This document shows, piece after piece, positions 26,690 through 35,872 of a stretch of DNA of 64,000 nt. The translations under genes and the position numbers were made by a program. The notes below the pieces were generated by a model. It was given only the letters and a program-made list of their open reading frames with translations. It was not told where the DNA came from and did not search any database. The stretch lies in NCBI RefSeq assembly GCF_003856835.1, contig NZ_CP034145.1, positions 930,001 through 994,000 of the forward strand, read 5' to 3'. Source of the DNA: Haloplanus aerogenes. GTDB taxonomy: Archaea > Halobacteriota > Halobacteria > Halobacteriales > Haloferacaceae. Positions within the stretch are counted from its first letter, which is position 1; each line of letters begins with the position of its first letter.

Positions 26690-28034
26690 ACACTACTCAA
26701 TCGAGAGCGAGGTTTAGAGATGACGGCCCAACTCTCAACCGTGATAACCCGTTCACAGGTTGGGCCTGAAACGGCGATACTGTGTGGCAGTCTGTCATAC
26801 ACTCCAATTCTCACGAAATATGATTCAGAGCATCTCACGCCGGTGATTCGGGCGCAACAGGCAGGGTCTGAGAGTGTCGATTGGCGTCGAAGGGGGTGCC
26901 AGAAACGGGGCGTGAGTGGCGATGGGGACGGCGGTCCGATGGGGCTCTCCAGTGCCACGACGATCGGGGATGGCGATCGGTTCACGACGCCGTTCGGACC
27001 CCGAAATGTCGGTTGGCGACGGGCACCCATGTCGGCCGACAGTCGACGATCGGAGTGAGCGCCCGATCGGGCCCCACGCTGAACCGATGACCTGCGCCAC
27101 GACAGTGTCACTAACGTTCTGATTGACTGACCGAATCGGCTCACTGTCGAGATGGGTCTACGGTTAAACGTGAGACACGGATGCACACGAATACGTGCGC
27201 CCGTCCACACTGATTGCATCGGCGTGAACAATAGCATCGGTTGTTGCTGGATCACGATGGCTCTCACGTCCCGAGTTCCGTGGCCAGTCGGCCTCCTCAA
27301 TCTCATGCACCTCGCAGAGCAGTTCGTTGAGTCAGAGGAGTGAGAACGGTGACTAGACGCGTCAACCGCACCAATCAGGTTGGGGGACCAGTAGCAACGT
27401 GAAGGAGTTCTTCGCAGATCTACTTATCAACGCGTTCAGTCAGTTCTACATCGAAAATACCTATCTTGTAAATAGTTCTCTGACACCCTCTCTAATGGCG
27501 GTATTCATAATAGCAACCTGTCCCAGAGAGGTAATGACGGAGCGTCTCGGGCTGTTCGTGCCCGCCGAACGGGGTTCATAATCAGGATTCAACCCCGGAA
27601 ACGAGAGTAGAGGAGCCAAAACAGGGGCAACTAGGAAGAGCGACGCCAGTGGGAACGGGGTCACCGCAGTCGCGAAAACGAGAGGAACAAGGCCACAGGG
27701 AGAGGGAAGACAGTGAACCAGCTTCCCAAAGGCCTCACCCAGTCAACCAGCGAAGAATCATAAACGGTTCTCGTCTGCTGATTTTGAGTGGAAGGCAGTG
27801 TGTACCTGTTAATCCTGCGCTGAATCGACTATCGAAATCTGCCGCTACAGTGCCTGAACAGCCCCTCTTGGACATATTACCAATAGCGATGATCCCACAC
27901 GAGTTGGTTTCATACTCGCTCCTCGATCACAGTCATACGCCACCTTGCGGGACTCTGAGCCGATTATGACTCTCAAACGAACTCCCTGTCACTTCCAAGC
28001 GACGCTCTCCTCACCGGAACTCGCGCTATGCTGA
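26690..28034. other. Long stretch without a convincing gene
   Basis: Only short, signature-less frames occur. The reverse-strand frames here are tails of shadows of the protease gene or lack ribosome or promoter signals. A reverse-strand stretch near 27170-27340 reads EADWPRNSGRESHRDP and VHADAISVDGRTYSC and could be a decayed small gene. Nothing else is supported. This gap separates the protease from the conjugation-like region and could hold its boundary. Confidence 0.4.
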
Positions 28035-31000
28035 CTATGACTCTTCCAGCCGGTCTCGTAACCACTCGGCGGGATACATGGCGGTCAAGCCTGGCGTCTG
28101 GATTCGGAACTGTTGCGGGGGCGTGGTTCCTGCATAGGTCTTCGTAACGCGCGGCTCTCCATCAGGGGGATTGTTCAGCGCCTGTAACACGTCATGCCCG
28201 GCAGATTGCGTCATCACCACCCAGATTGCCTCCTCCACGTCACAGGAAGCGATTTTATCGAAATCTTCGGGGACTGCGCGTAACACGTCGTGATTAACCC
28301 GCTCTGCCTCGACGGCGACGACAATGTCACCCTCGGCGTCCAGCCCCGCAACATCGAGTCGATGCTGATCGTCGAGATCGTAGTACGGAATCACGGTATC
28401 AACGCGTGAATCCGGATCTGCGACATATTCTTGTTCGAGATACTGCCGCGCCACCTCGACGGCGAACACATGCTGACTCGATTCTTCGAGATCACCAGCG
28501 CCATGACCGTAATCGACGCCCTGCCGATAACTCTCGCCGATAAGCTGTCGACCGTCGGGTGTCACCGTGTAGAGCCGATGGGGATGATCCGTATCGTGGC
28601 GTAACACATCCGCATCGACGAGGTCTTGCACGGCTGCAGCATCGATGCCGACGTATTCCTGCAGTCGGATCATCGAATCGTAGAGCAAGTCGTATTCGAG
28701 GGGGTCGTACCGCAATTGCTGGGCGTTATAGACGGCTTGAAGGAAGAGCAGCTGGCGGTCGGACCAGTCGGAGACGACCCGTTCCTCAGCAGTCAGCTTC
28801 AGATTCAAGTCACAGACCGGAATATCATCGCGATCCGTCTCGGCCAATGACGAACAGCACGCTATGGCGCGCTTCATCCCCGTGATATCCGGATCGTAGC
28901 GATTCTGGCACGTCGCACAGCGAAGCGCGTGGAGTGAGGCCACGTACTGCACCGTGGGCGGCAGCCGTTTCGTGTGGGGGAGAGCAGAATCGACGCGGAG
29001 GGCGGGCGGCTCCACCTCCTCGTCGGTCTCGGCTTCGTCTCGCTGCGCAACCGTCGGTTCCCCCAGTGTCAATCCAGCGGTGACCATCGTTCGCTCTCGA
29101 GCGGCAACCAGTGTCTCGTCAAACGCCTGTTGCTCAGCCGGTGAGAGCGGCCGGTCGCCAGCTGGGTCACCGGGGGGGAGTGGTGCCGACCGGAGGAGAA
29201 ACGGCCGCGGTTCGGGGCTATCGAAGCCGGCTGGCAGGCTGACGAACCACTGCCCGCGGCGGAGCGCCCGAAGACGATTGCCAACCAGCTGTGGACTCAT
29301 ATCGGTCGTGGCCAGGCGCTCGGCCAGCCGAGGATCGATCGGGACGTTTCCCGTCAGGAAGGTCGAAATATTGTTCAACACCTCCTCGTAGAGATCGGAC
29401 CCATAGCTTCGCAACTGTGCGGGAAATTGCATCGAGAGCGTGATTGAGCAATCGAAGCCACGCGACTGGGCAAGGAGTTGTTTCAGTAATGCCGAGACAG
29501 CGATGCTCGCGGCCTCCTCGATGTAGAGATTCACCAGCGGTTGGGTCCCCTCCGAACGCCGTGTGCGACGACGAAGGGCCGTCCACAGGTTCGAGAGGAT
29601 GACCAGCGTCAGCACCCGTTGTGCCTCCGTGCGGAGGGACCCCGTATCGAAGACGATCACGACATCCTCATTGAGGTAGTCGGCAAGGTCGAAGTGTGGA
29701 TCGTCACCCTCAGGCACGTGATTGAAGATACGGGCCAATCGCTGATCGACGGGAATTTTCTCGATGCGATTGGCCACTCCCTGCATGATCTCGTCGAACG
29801 AGCGGGCACGATTGGCGACCACACCAGCCAGCATCCGTTCGAGATCCGAATCCGCGACGACGGGTGCAGTCTGGCGTTCATGCATCGTCCGCACAGCCGT
29901 GTGGAGATCGCGATGTGAGAAGGCCTCGTACCCACTGACTGGGTCGAACATCGCCTTCACGAGATAGCGGATGACATCCGGCGACCGCACGGCCTGCTCG
30001 AAGCGCTCCCGCCCCATGATCTGGGTGAGGATCTCGAGATAGTGATCGACCGTATCCTCGACCGCCGTCTGCCGCGGAACGCCTGCCGCCAGTTCATCAC
30101 GAATATCGAAGAAGCCGAACGCCGGCAACACAGTCGCACAGTCGAAATACAGGACATTGTCTAGCGTGCCATATCGTGCATAGTGGGCGCGAAGGTACTC
30201 CGTGGCCATCCCGTCGCCTTTCGGATCGATCAGGATATCCGCACCTGCAGTCGCCGTGTGATTGGTGAGGATGGCGTTGACCAGACTGGTTGACTTCCCC
30301 GACCCCGTCTTGCCAAACCACGCGACATGGAGCGGCTGGAGGGCTGGTGGGAGTACCAGCGGGTCTGCGGCAGGTGTGCCGTCCTGAGTGAGCGGCGTCC
30401 CAAGGAGCAACCCCTTACCACGATAGTGCGTGAGCTGTTCGAACGGTGGCCGCGGGAGTGCTGTGCGCTCACCAGGTGTGGGAGCGAGTGCGCGTGCCCC
30501 TGCCGCGGTGAGTACATCGCCACCGAGGAGACAGAAATTCGGCGCTTCCGCAGTATCTGCGACGATCCCTCGACTGCGGTTTCTCGTCCACGGAAGATAT
30601 GCCCGGAGTCCGGTGTAGGACGGCGGATGAATCGTTCGTGAACGGATCTCGTGCGAGAGATTTTCTGCTCTCCCGTTACGGTGCAGTCCCGTGATCTCGT
30701 AGCAGGTATGACTGACGCCAGCGAAGGTAGCGGCGAGTTCGCTGACCGCTCGCTCAGCCTGATCAGCGGATGTTTCGGCGTCAGCAATCGCTATGACGCG
30801 GGCATTCACGGTGAACGAGTGGCGTGTATCACGAAGCGCAATCTCGTCGAGTCGAGACTCATCTGCCGGAGCGAGGTGCTGGTCGTGATCCGTCGAGGAG
30901 CCATAGATGGCCGTTGCCACCTGATCGCTGAGTGTGTCCTGCTTCGCGGCTATCGCGGCACTTCGAGTCGCTGCGTGCGGTGACCAATCTGGATGAGGCT

Positions 31001-31568
31001 GGAGCAGTGCCTGGTACACCATCGGACAATCAGCAGTCGACATGACCTCAACGACAGCGGCCAGCGGGACGCGCCCGCTATCGGCAGCCTGAAAGTCGCT
31101 GAATGGAGTGAGGCGTGTCTGCCAATCACGCCGCCGAGTGACCTGCCCGTAGAATTCAACGGCTGCAATCTGTTCATCAGCCGATTGCGAGAGGAGATCC
31201 AGGTCGGGAGCGCGCCGAATTCGCTCAAGTTCGTACGTGTCAGGAAACAATCCGCGGAGAATGCGTTCGAAGGCGTCGAACGCCTCGGTATCAGTTAGTC
31301 CGAACAGATACTCGACGGAGCAAGTAGCCTCACCTGTGGAAATAAGCAGGCACTCGATCGTTGGTGGTGGCTGGTTGTTCAGCAGCCGGCCGAAGAACGT
31401 CGATGAAGCATCTGCCTCAAGTTGGTGCAGTTGGCGGAAATGTGTCTGCACGACTTCGGGCGAGAGTGGTTCGTCCGTTGGGCGAACACGAAGGTAGGTT
31501 CGTGTCGGGTCGGTAGGAACCGGCAGGGACGATCGATCAACATCCGGAGACTGGTCGGCGGCCGGCAT
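28035..31568 (-). CDS. VirD4/TraG-like conjugative coupling ATPase with C-terminal extension
   Basis: The 1177-residue protein has a Walker A motif GKTGSGKST at residues 419-427, DPKGD near residue 449 and a Walker B-type LVNLYIEEAAS near residue 680, as in type IV coupling proteins. Residues 1-400 are a family-specific N-terminal domain with no obvious membrane helices. After residue 850 there is a cysteine cluster (CATCQNRYDPDITGMKR) and then a region with LDVAGLDAEGDIVVAVEAE that resembles a PD-(D/E)xK nuclease core. Its role would be to select DNA and feed it to the secretion channel encoded at 51-58 kb. It lies 20 kb from those genes and on the opposite strand. Confidence 0.8.
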   Translation of the reverse strand: MPAADQSPDVDRSSLPVPTDPTRTYLRVRPTDEPLSPEVVQTHFRQLHQLEADASSTFFGRLLNNQPPPTIECLLISTGEATCSVEYLFGLTDTEAFDAFERILRGLFPDTYELERIRRAPDLDLLSQSADEQIAAVEFYGQVTRRRDWQTRLTPFSDFQAADSGRVPLAAVVEVMSTADCPMVYQALLQPHPDWSPHAATRSAAIAAKQDTLSDQVATAIYGSSTDHDQHLAPADESRLDEIALRDTRHSFTVNARVIAIADAETSADQAERAVSELAATFAGVSHTCYEITGLHRNGRAENLSHEIRSRTIHPPSYTGLRAYLPWTRNRSRGIVADTAEAPNFCLLGGDVLTAAGARALAPTPGERTALPRPPFEQLTHYRGKGLLLGTPLTQDGTPAADPLVLPPALQPLHVAWFGKTGSGKSTSLVNAILTNHTATAGADILIDPKGDGMATEYLRAHYARYGTLDNVLYFDCATVLPAFGFFDIRDELAAGVPRQTAVEDTVDHYLEILTQIMGRERFEQAVRSPDVIRYLVKAMFDPVSGYEAFSHRDLHTAVRTMHERQTAPVVADSDLERMLAGVVANRARSFDEIMQGVANRIEKIPVDQRLARIFNHVPEGDDPHFDLADYLNEDVVIVFDTGSLRTEAQRVLTLVILSNLWTALRRRTRRSEGTQPLVNLYIEEAASIAVSALLKQLLAQSRGFDCSITLSMQFPAQLRSYGSDLYEEVLNNISTFLTGNVPIDPRLAERLATTDMSPQLVGNRLRALRRGQWFVSLPAGFDSPEPRPFLLRSAPLPPGDPAGDRPLSPAEQQAFDETLVAARERTMVTAGLTLGEPTVAQRDEAETDEEVEPPALRVDSALPHTKRLPPTVQYVASLHALRCATCQNRYDPDITGMKRAIACCSSLAETDRDDIPVCDLNLKLTAEERVVSDWSDRQLLFLQAVYNAQQLRYDPLEYDLLYDSMIRLQEYVGIDAAAVQDLVDADVLRHDTDHPHRLYTVTPDGRQLIGESYRQGVDYGHGAGDLEESSQHVFAVEVARQYLEQEYVADPDSRVDTVIPYYDLDDQHRLDVAGLDAEGDIVVAVEAERVNHDVLRAVPEDFDKIASCDVEEAIWVVMTQSAGHDVLQALNNPPDGEPRVTKTYAGTTPPQQFRIQTPGLTAMYPAEWLRDRLEES

Positions 31569-31581
31569 GGTGGCGGGCAGG

Positions 31582-31602
31582 CACCGCCCTGACAGGACGG
31601 TG
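31582..31602 (-). promoter_or_regulatory. Near-perfect palindrome ahead of the coupling-protein start
   Basis: A 21-bp dyad (CACCG, one G-T pair, CCTG and complement) ends 13 nt before the ATG at 31568. A very AT-rich block at 31620-31660 lies behind it and probably holds the promoter. The palindrome could be an operator or a leader hairpin that limits translation. Confidence 0.45.
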
Positions 31603-31873
31603 TGTGCTGGCTCTCAATTCGAATCAACAATAATAAATCATAATTATCTAAAATTGACTAGTTAGCTCCCCTCAACTATCGAGACTAAATACACTCACCT
31701 GCAAAATCGGATCATCCTGCGGTGGGAATCAGCAATCAGACAGCGAGTAGTTACAGCTGTACGAGAACGCGGTCGCACGACAGGCGACAACGACGCCACG
31801 TTGTGTGTCCGTGACGGGACGGACTGGACTCTGTGGAGAGAGCGTGTCGAACGGCGGGGGCACCGTCTATGGC

Positions 31874-31884
31874 GATATTACTAT
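31874..31884 (+). promoter_or_regulatory. TATA-like box ahead of the leader ORF and DUF4326 gene
   Basis: GATATTACTATAGG is centred about 30 nt before the ATG of a 14-codon leader ORF at 31913. This is typical leaderless spacing and makes transcription start at the mini-ORF plausible. Confidence 0.45.
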
Positions 31885-31912
31885 AGGCCGGTGGACTGCT
31901 CGATTCGAGCGT

Positions 31913-31957
31913 ATGACCGACATCCCGCAGAGCCATCGCAAGTTCAGCGATGAGTGA
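31913..31957 (+). CDS. 14-residue leader ORF coupled to the DUF4326 gene
   Basis: ATG at 31913 reads MTDIPQSHRKFSDE and stops at 31957. Its stop overlaps the start of the DUF4326 gene in the string ATGAGTGA. With the TATA-like box 30 nt upstream, ribosomes could begin here and restart on the main gene. The degenerate DUF4326 copy at 43595-43999 has a longer upstream ORF that ends with the same overlap and the same final residues (DE). Confidence 0.4.
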   Translation: MTDIPQSHRKFSDE

Positions 31958-32357
31958 TACACACACTCTACCTGACGATCCCGTCGAAGCGGTTCGCGCT
32001 CGGGTGCGTGGTAACCTCCATGTCCCCGAGACAGATCACGGCCGACGCATCGTTCACGAACCCAGTGGCACCGAACTTGTCTCTGGTCGACGATTCGAAC
32101 CGACGAAGTGGATCGATCGACGCTCACAGTTCGGTAATCCCTTCACACTTACCGAGGATGGAGGCGACGTTGACTCGCGTGAACGGGCGATCGCACTCTA
32201 CAAAGGCTGGTTTCGAGGACAGCTTGCCGAGAACAGTGACTTTGCCCACGCGGTCCACGACCTCTACGGCGAGCGGTTGGGCTGTTGGTGTCTCCCGAGG
32301 AAATGCCACGGCGAGGTGATTCTCGAGCATCTCGCGACAGCGTATGGTTCACAGTAG
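31950..32357 (+). CDS. DUF4326 protein
   Basis: The 135-residue protein matches DUF4326, which has a conserved core RRSQFGNPFTL, an RERAIALYKGWF helix and the cysteine motif CWCLPRKCHGEVILEHL near residues 111-128. The three cysteines and a histidine could bind a metal or form a catalytic site. The family is common in phage and plasmid genomes and has no known biochemical role. It lies just outside the coupling-protein gene and is divergent from it. A second copy at 43595-43999 is broken. Confidence 0.8.
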   Translation: MSDTHTLPDDPVEAVRARVRGNLHVPETDHGRRIVHEPSGTELVSGRRFEPTKWIDRRSQFGNPFTLTEDGGDVDSRERAIALYKGWFRGQLAENSDFAHAVHDLYGERLGCWCLPRKCHGEVILEHLATAYGSQ

Positions 32358-32613
32358 ATCGCCAGATCGAGACTCGTCCGTGAAAGGGTCCATACCAGCG
32401 GCGGTGCCGACATATGCTCCACGTCCGTCGTCTCGGCGCTCACGGTCAGTATGGTCTACACTTGTGAGGCCTCACCGGTATGCGCAGGGCGCGGCTCGGC
32501 ACCCAGCACGCGCGGGTTCCCACCACCATCGTCAATCTAGAACAAACGCTCAGAGTAGATGGTGCAAGCAGTCACAAGTCGGCCACTGGCTCAACGCATT
32601 CTAGCGGAAACGA

Positions 32614-33408
32614 TTAAGCGGCCTGCACCCAGGTTGGTTCACTCACGCTCGTTTCCCCAAGATCGGTCTGGGTATACCGGTACGCCAGTGTCCCGTTTGC
32701 GTATGTGACGGTCGTTTCGATTTCGAGAATACGGCCGCTCTCGGCGACAACAATATGTCCGGTGGCGTTGGTTGCCGCACCGTAGGACTGCGAAACCGCA
32801 TTCGGGTAGACGCCGGTAACTATGTACACAAGCGCTGTCCGCCCCTGCTGTGTTCGGGTTGCGGTGTGTTCGAGCTTGTACGTCAACAGTTGCGATTTGA
32901 GAACGCGACTATCGAACGATTGAGCAACGCGGATGAACGACGCCTCTGATTGGCCAACGAGTGTCTGATTCTGCACACTCCACGTCGAGAGCGTTCCATC
33001 AGCGAAATAGAATTCGCGATGAGCTGTCTTCCCATCAATAGCGGCGTACACGTGTTGCTCGCCCGTATCGACCGCCATATCCAGCGTGGTGTTCGTCCGC
33101 GGCTCCGTGGATTCAATTACGCGAGACTGATAGGCAATCGTCGCCGATGGCCCGGTTAGTAGTGTGCGATAGTGAGACTGGAACGCAACGGTCGTATTCT
33201 CGACTCCCCGTTCCGACCAGCCTGCAGGATAGGCTGCCCCCTCAGAAGTGGAGGGTGACGTTGCAGTGGGAGTGGTAGCTCCTGTCGATGAAGGAGCCGG
33301 AGACCCGGTTGAGGTTGGTGTCTCTTGATTGGCTCCTGTGAAGCCAGCACACCCCGCGGTGAACAGGAGGACGGCGATCGCGACAGAGATCCACAGCCGC
33401 TGAGCCAT
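32614..33408 (-). CDS. Haloarchaeal lipoprotein of unknown function
   Basis: I choose the ATG at 33408, because the protein then begins MAQRLWISVAIAVLLFTAGC, a Sec-type signal with a lipobox. Two upstream in-frame ATGs would bury the signal. After the lipid-anchored cysteine comes a serine/threonine/proline linker, then about 200 residues of beta-rich sequence (TLLTGPSATIAYQSRVIEST onward). Many haloarchaeal surface lipoproteins have this build. I do not recognise a domain. It may be a surface component carried by the mobile region. Confidence 0.65.
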   Translation of the reverse strand: MAQRLWISVAIAVLLFTAGCAGFTGANQETPTSTGSPAPSSTGATTPTATSPSTSEGAAYPAGWSERGVENTTVAFQSHYRTLLTGPSATIAYQSRVIESTEPRTNTTLDMAVDTGEQHVYAAIDGKTAHREFYFADGTLSTWSVQNQTLVGQSEASFIRVAQSFDSRVLKSQLLTYKLEHTATRTQQGRTALVYIVTGVYPNAVSQSYGAATNATGHIVVAESGRILEIETTVTYANGTLAYRYTQTDLGETSVSEPTWVQAA

Positions 33409-33564
33409 AGGAAAACACGATGAAGCAGCCATATCAGAATCACGATTCAGGCTCGTCGTGCTTCTGGAGAGGACCAGTCTGAAACGACGGTTAGTCGCCG
33501 GTGAGCTGGCAGCCTCACCGATGTCGATACATGTCGCACCGACAGCGAGCGGCAGATGCACGAA

Positions 33565-33638
33565 AGCCTGCCCCCCCTAGAGGCAGGCTCGCAAAACATG
33601 ACAGACTATACTGTCTGTCTGGCAGCGACTGCTGCCAG
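33565..33638. repeat. Three consecutive perfect palindromes
   Basis: Stem 1 is AGCCTGCC/GGCAGGCT (33565-33589, 9-nt loop). Stem 2 is ACAGAC/GTCTGT (33601-33618, 6-nt loop). Stem 3 is CTGGCAGC/GCTGCCAG (33619-33638, 4-nt loop). All pair perfectly and are almost contiguous. Confidence 0.75.
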
Positions 33639-33724
33639 TGAAGTTTCGAGCGTCGACAAGATAAACATTGATGCCACGGTCAGACGGAATTGTCCCGAGG
33701 AGAGCGACCAGAGGGAAGATATCT

Positions 33725-33930
33725 TGAAAGCCCCCGCGCGCTCGCCACCTGCGACTCGCTGTGCTCCTCACTGCGTTGCGGTGCTTGCATCGTCACCAGA
33801 ACGCTTCGCGTTCTGGTTGGCTCACGAGAGCTCCGCTCTCGTGAACGTCTCGGCTGGCGAGCGTGCGGCCCCTTTCAGTCCCACCCAGCAGCGACTGACC
33901 GGCCAACCGATGCGGGAGGGACTGGAAGGG
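33725..33930. repeat. Large branched inverted-repeat structure
   Basis: An outer stem pairs 33734-33747 with 33855-33868 (14 bp, one G-T), extended by TGAAAG/CTTTCA at 33725-33730 and 33872-33877. Inside are two perfect snap-back hairpins, 33796-33816 (9 bp, 3-nt loop) and 33822-33844 (10 bp, 3-nt loop). An alternative stem pairs 33870-33882 with 33918-33930 (13 bp, one G-T). The layout suggests a structured RNA, a protein-bound DNA site or a repeat-family member. Confidence 0.6.
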
Positions 33931-34517
33931 CGTCTCGCTGGAGGAAAGCGACCGACGTACGCACCGCAGGCCGAAGGCCGAGGAGCACAACGAGACCCCC
34001 GACTTCAGCGAGGCGGGGTGATCAAGGTGGTGCCAGTTTCGCCGGCGTATCTGAACATCAGTTGGTCAGACATCCCAGTACGATCTTGACGGTAAACGAC
34101 CTCATCCCCCCACTCACGGCTGAATCTCCGATCCGTGAAAGGGGCTACCTGTTTCTATCGCGCACTATGCAGAATACAGGTGTATCCACAGGGAGGGTAG
34201 TCTCCGCAGGCGTGGACGAATCACTCTGCCGTGCGTTCGCACTCAAAACGCTTCGATTTCTGGGATGTTGCTTCGGAGTAAACCACTGCAATGTCTTCAG
34301 GATCGCGAAAGAGGCTGTTCCACACAGTGTTCGCATCGCTATCCGTGTCACAGTTACCTGACGCTCGGCGCTCAGGTAGAGTCGACCCATAATGCTGGTC
34401 AATCTCGTATCTGCGGTCGACGGGGGAGCCGTCCGCTCACATCGTGGTTTGTGTGGAGCTATACCGAACGCCCCGCTCGCCGCTGCTCACCGTCTGCTCG
34501 CTCGCCCGTTTGGGACG

Positions 34518-34586
34518 CCAGCGGGTGAGTCGGGTGGTTCCTGCGCGCCTGTCGGTGCTCGGAACCCACCAGACTCACTCCGCTGG
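34518..34586. repeat. Long imperfect inverted repeat
   Basis: Bases 34518-34541 pair with 34561-34586 over about 24 positions with two single-base bulges and one mismatch, leaving a 19-nt loop. It lies 200 bp ahead of the OB-fold gene. Confidence 0.65.
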
Positions 34587-34637
34587 CCGCTCGCTCCAGG
34601 TGGCGACGGCGCGCGTGGCTCTTTTCTCGGGTCCATC

Positions 34638-34689
34638 GGCACGCGCCGCTCGCGCCCAGGGGCGCTCGCGAAGGCGCGAGCGGCGCGTG
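34638..34689. repeat. Perfect 18-bp inverted repeat
   Basis: Bases 34638-34655 pair perfectly with 34672-34689 around a 16-nt loop. The stem is almost pure G and C and ends 93 bp before the OB-fold gene start. It could be a terminator-like stem, an operator or part of an origin. Confidence 0.75.
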
Positions 34690-34782
34690 CAGCAGTCACT
34701 GTCGGAGCGTGAACGCAGAAAACCGCGAGGACCAGTCGCGGTTGTCGGGCGTCGTGAAACGCCTGTGGAGTGGTATGCCCCA

Positions 34783-35640
34783 ATGTCAACTAAGACCCCA
34801 TTCGGAGAAGAAGTTTCGGGAGCGGAACAGGAACCGAACAAACACGAAGAGCGCTGGAGCGTCGAGGAAAGTCCCGACCTGCGACCCTCGGTCGAACAGG
34901 AAATTCAGGCGACGGTGGATACGAATCACCCGGATGCAACCCCAAGTGGGTTAACACTCGCGGAAGAAGAGCGGTGGAATGCCTGGGAGTGGGAGATCGA
35001 GCGAACGCGGGCACGATTCGACCGACGACAGGACTCGGATCGAGAAGCGCGGTCACGGCGGGCGGCAACCCAGATGAGCAGTGAGTGGCAGCGAACGTTC
35101 GCCAAGCGGCGGGCAAGCGTCGATCCGTGGGCCGATCCAGACAGAATCGATCCTCGAGAGCAGTTATCCCGTGCAGAACTGGGCGCGGTGAACCGGGAAG
35201 CAATGCGATTGGCTGAGCAATTGCCGCGGTGGTCGCGGTCGAAGCTCAGTCGGCGGCTGGCTGAGCGGGTCGTCGACGGGAACGATGTGGCGAGTGCAGT
35301 CATCGGGGTATTTGAGGAATTACGGTGGGCGCCCGGACAGGTGATTCCGATTGCAGCGGTCGGAGAGGTGTCTCGGCGCGAGGTCGATATCTGCGGAGAG
35401 ATCGCCGTGCTGTGGGAACCGTCGCATCCAGCTATCGCGCAAGTGGGGCTGATCGAAGACGAAACGGGACAAACGCGGTTCACAGCGTGGAAGCGATCCG
35501 GAGTGCCATCGGTCAGGGAGGGCGAACAAGTGGTGTTCCGAACCGTCGCGACGAACTGGTATCAGGGACGCGTCTCAGTGGCGCTGACGGGGCGCTCAAC
35601 AATCGCGTTCCCCGAGCGCGAGCGCTGGTGGGCGGAGTAG
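34783..35640 (+). CDS. Predicted OB-fold single-strand DNA-binding protein
   Basis: From the ATG at 34783 the protein has 285 residues. The first 180 are charged and mostly helical (EEERWNAWEWEIERTRARFD). The C-terminal 100 residues resemble the RPA/SSB OB-fold, with CGEIAVLWEPSHPAIAQVGL, then FTAWKRSGVPSVREGEQVVF and YQGRVSVALTGRSTI. Such plasmid-borne haloarchaeal proteins bind single-stranded DNA, which fits replication or conjugative transfer. The frame is open upstream to 34444, but that segment overlaps inverted repeats and lacks conserved features. Confidence 0.65.
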   Translation: MSTKTPFGEEVSGAEQEPNKHEERWSVEESPDLRPSVEQEIQATVDTNHPDATPSGLTLAEEERWNAWEWEIERTRARFDRRQDSDREARSRRAATQMSSEWQRTFAKRRASVDPWADPDRIDPREQLSRAELGAVNREAMRLAEQLPRWSRSKLSRRLAERVVDGNDVASAVIGVFEELRWAPGQVIPIAAVGEVSRREVDICGEIAVLWEPSHPAIAQVGLIEDETGQTRFTAWKRSGVPSVREGEQVVFRTVATNWYQGRVSVALTGRSTIAFPERERWWAE

Positions 35641-35826
35641 CGACTCACGCGGTCTTTTTTGATTGTGAAAGTGACGGCGGTCCATCTGGCGGGGAGTGAA
35701 GCGTAACGATTTCCCTCCCCGACCGACGGCGCCTCCGCGTCGCTCCGGCCCCGCCCCTCGCGCGGTCTCGGTGTCCGAAGACACCGACTCCTCGCATGCC
35801 ACGTTCGCGTCTGGGGAGTGTTTATC

Positions 35827-35849
35827 TGCCCCAAAGGGAGTGCGGGGCA
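35827..35849 (+). promoter_or_regulatory. Shared upstream hairpin module, copy A
   Basis: TGCCCC (35827-35832) pairs with GGGGCA (35844-35849) around the 11-nt loop AAAGGGAGTGC. TTTAT lies just before the stem, and the SWIM-protein ATG lies 23 nt after it. The same build occurs at 47040 and 48232 with compensating stem changes. Confidence 0.6.
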
Positions 35850-35872
35850 TCTTTGACAGCCCCCCGCACACC

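Larger units (their letters stand above)
33409..34782. other. Non-coding stretch dense in inverted repeats
   Basis: Frames here (for example 33556-34089 and 34444-34782) run through strong palindromes and show no family signature, so I do not call them genes. At least six perfect or near-perfect hairpins lie between 33565 and 34689, listed separately. The block sits between a lipoprotein gene and the OB-fold gene in the conjugation-like region and might hold an origin of replication or transfer. Confidence 0.5.

Noticed and set aside
25901-27306. Long arginine-rich frames (over 200 and 400 residues) in and beside the protease gene
   Set aside because: They overlap the well-supported subtilase frame, are low-complexity and arginine-rich, and reflect strong third-position GC bias rather than genes.
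31582-31602. Palindrome ahead of the coupling gene as another copy of the shared hairpin
   Set aside because: The loop GGGTGC is missing and the stem is of a different type, so I list it only as a separate palindrome.
33556-34361. Two overlapping forward frames of 177 and 223 codons
   Set aside because: They run through perfect hairpins, have no signatures and share the same bases. The inverted repeats explain their openness better than coding does.
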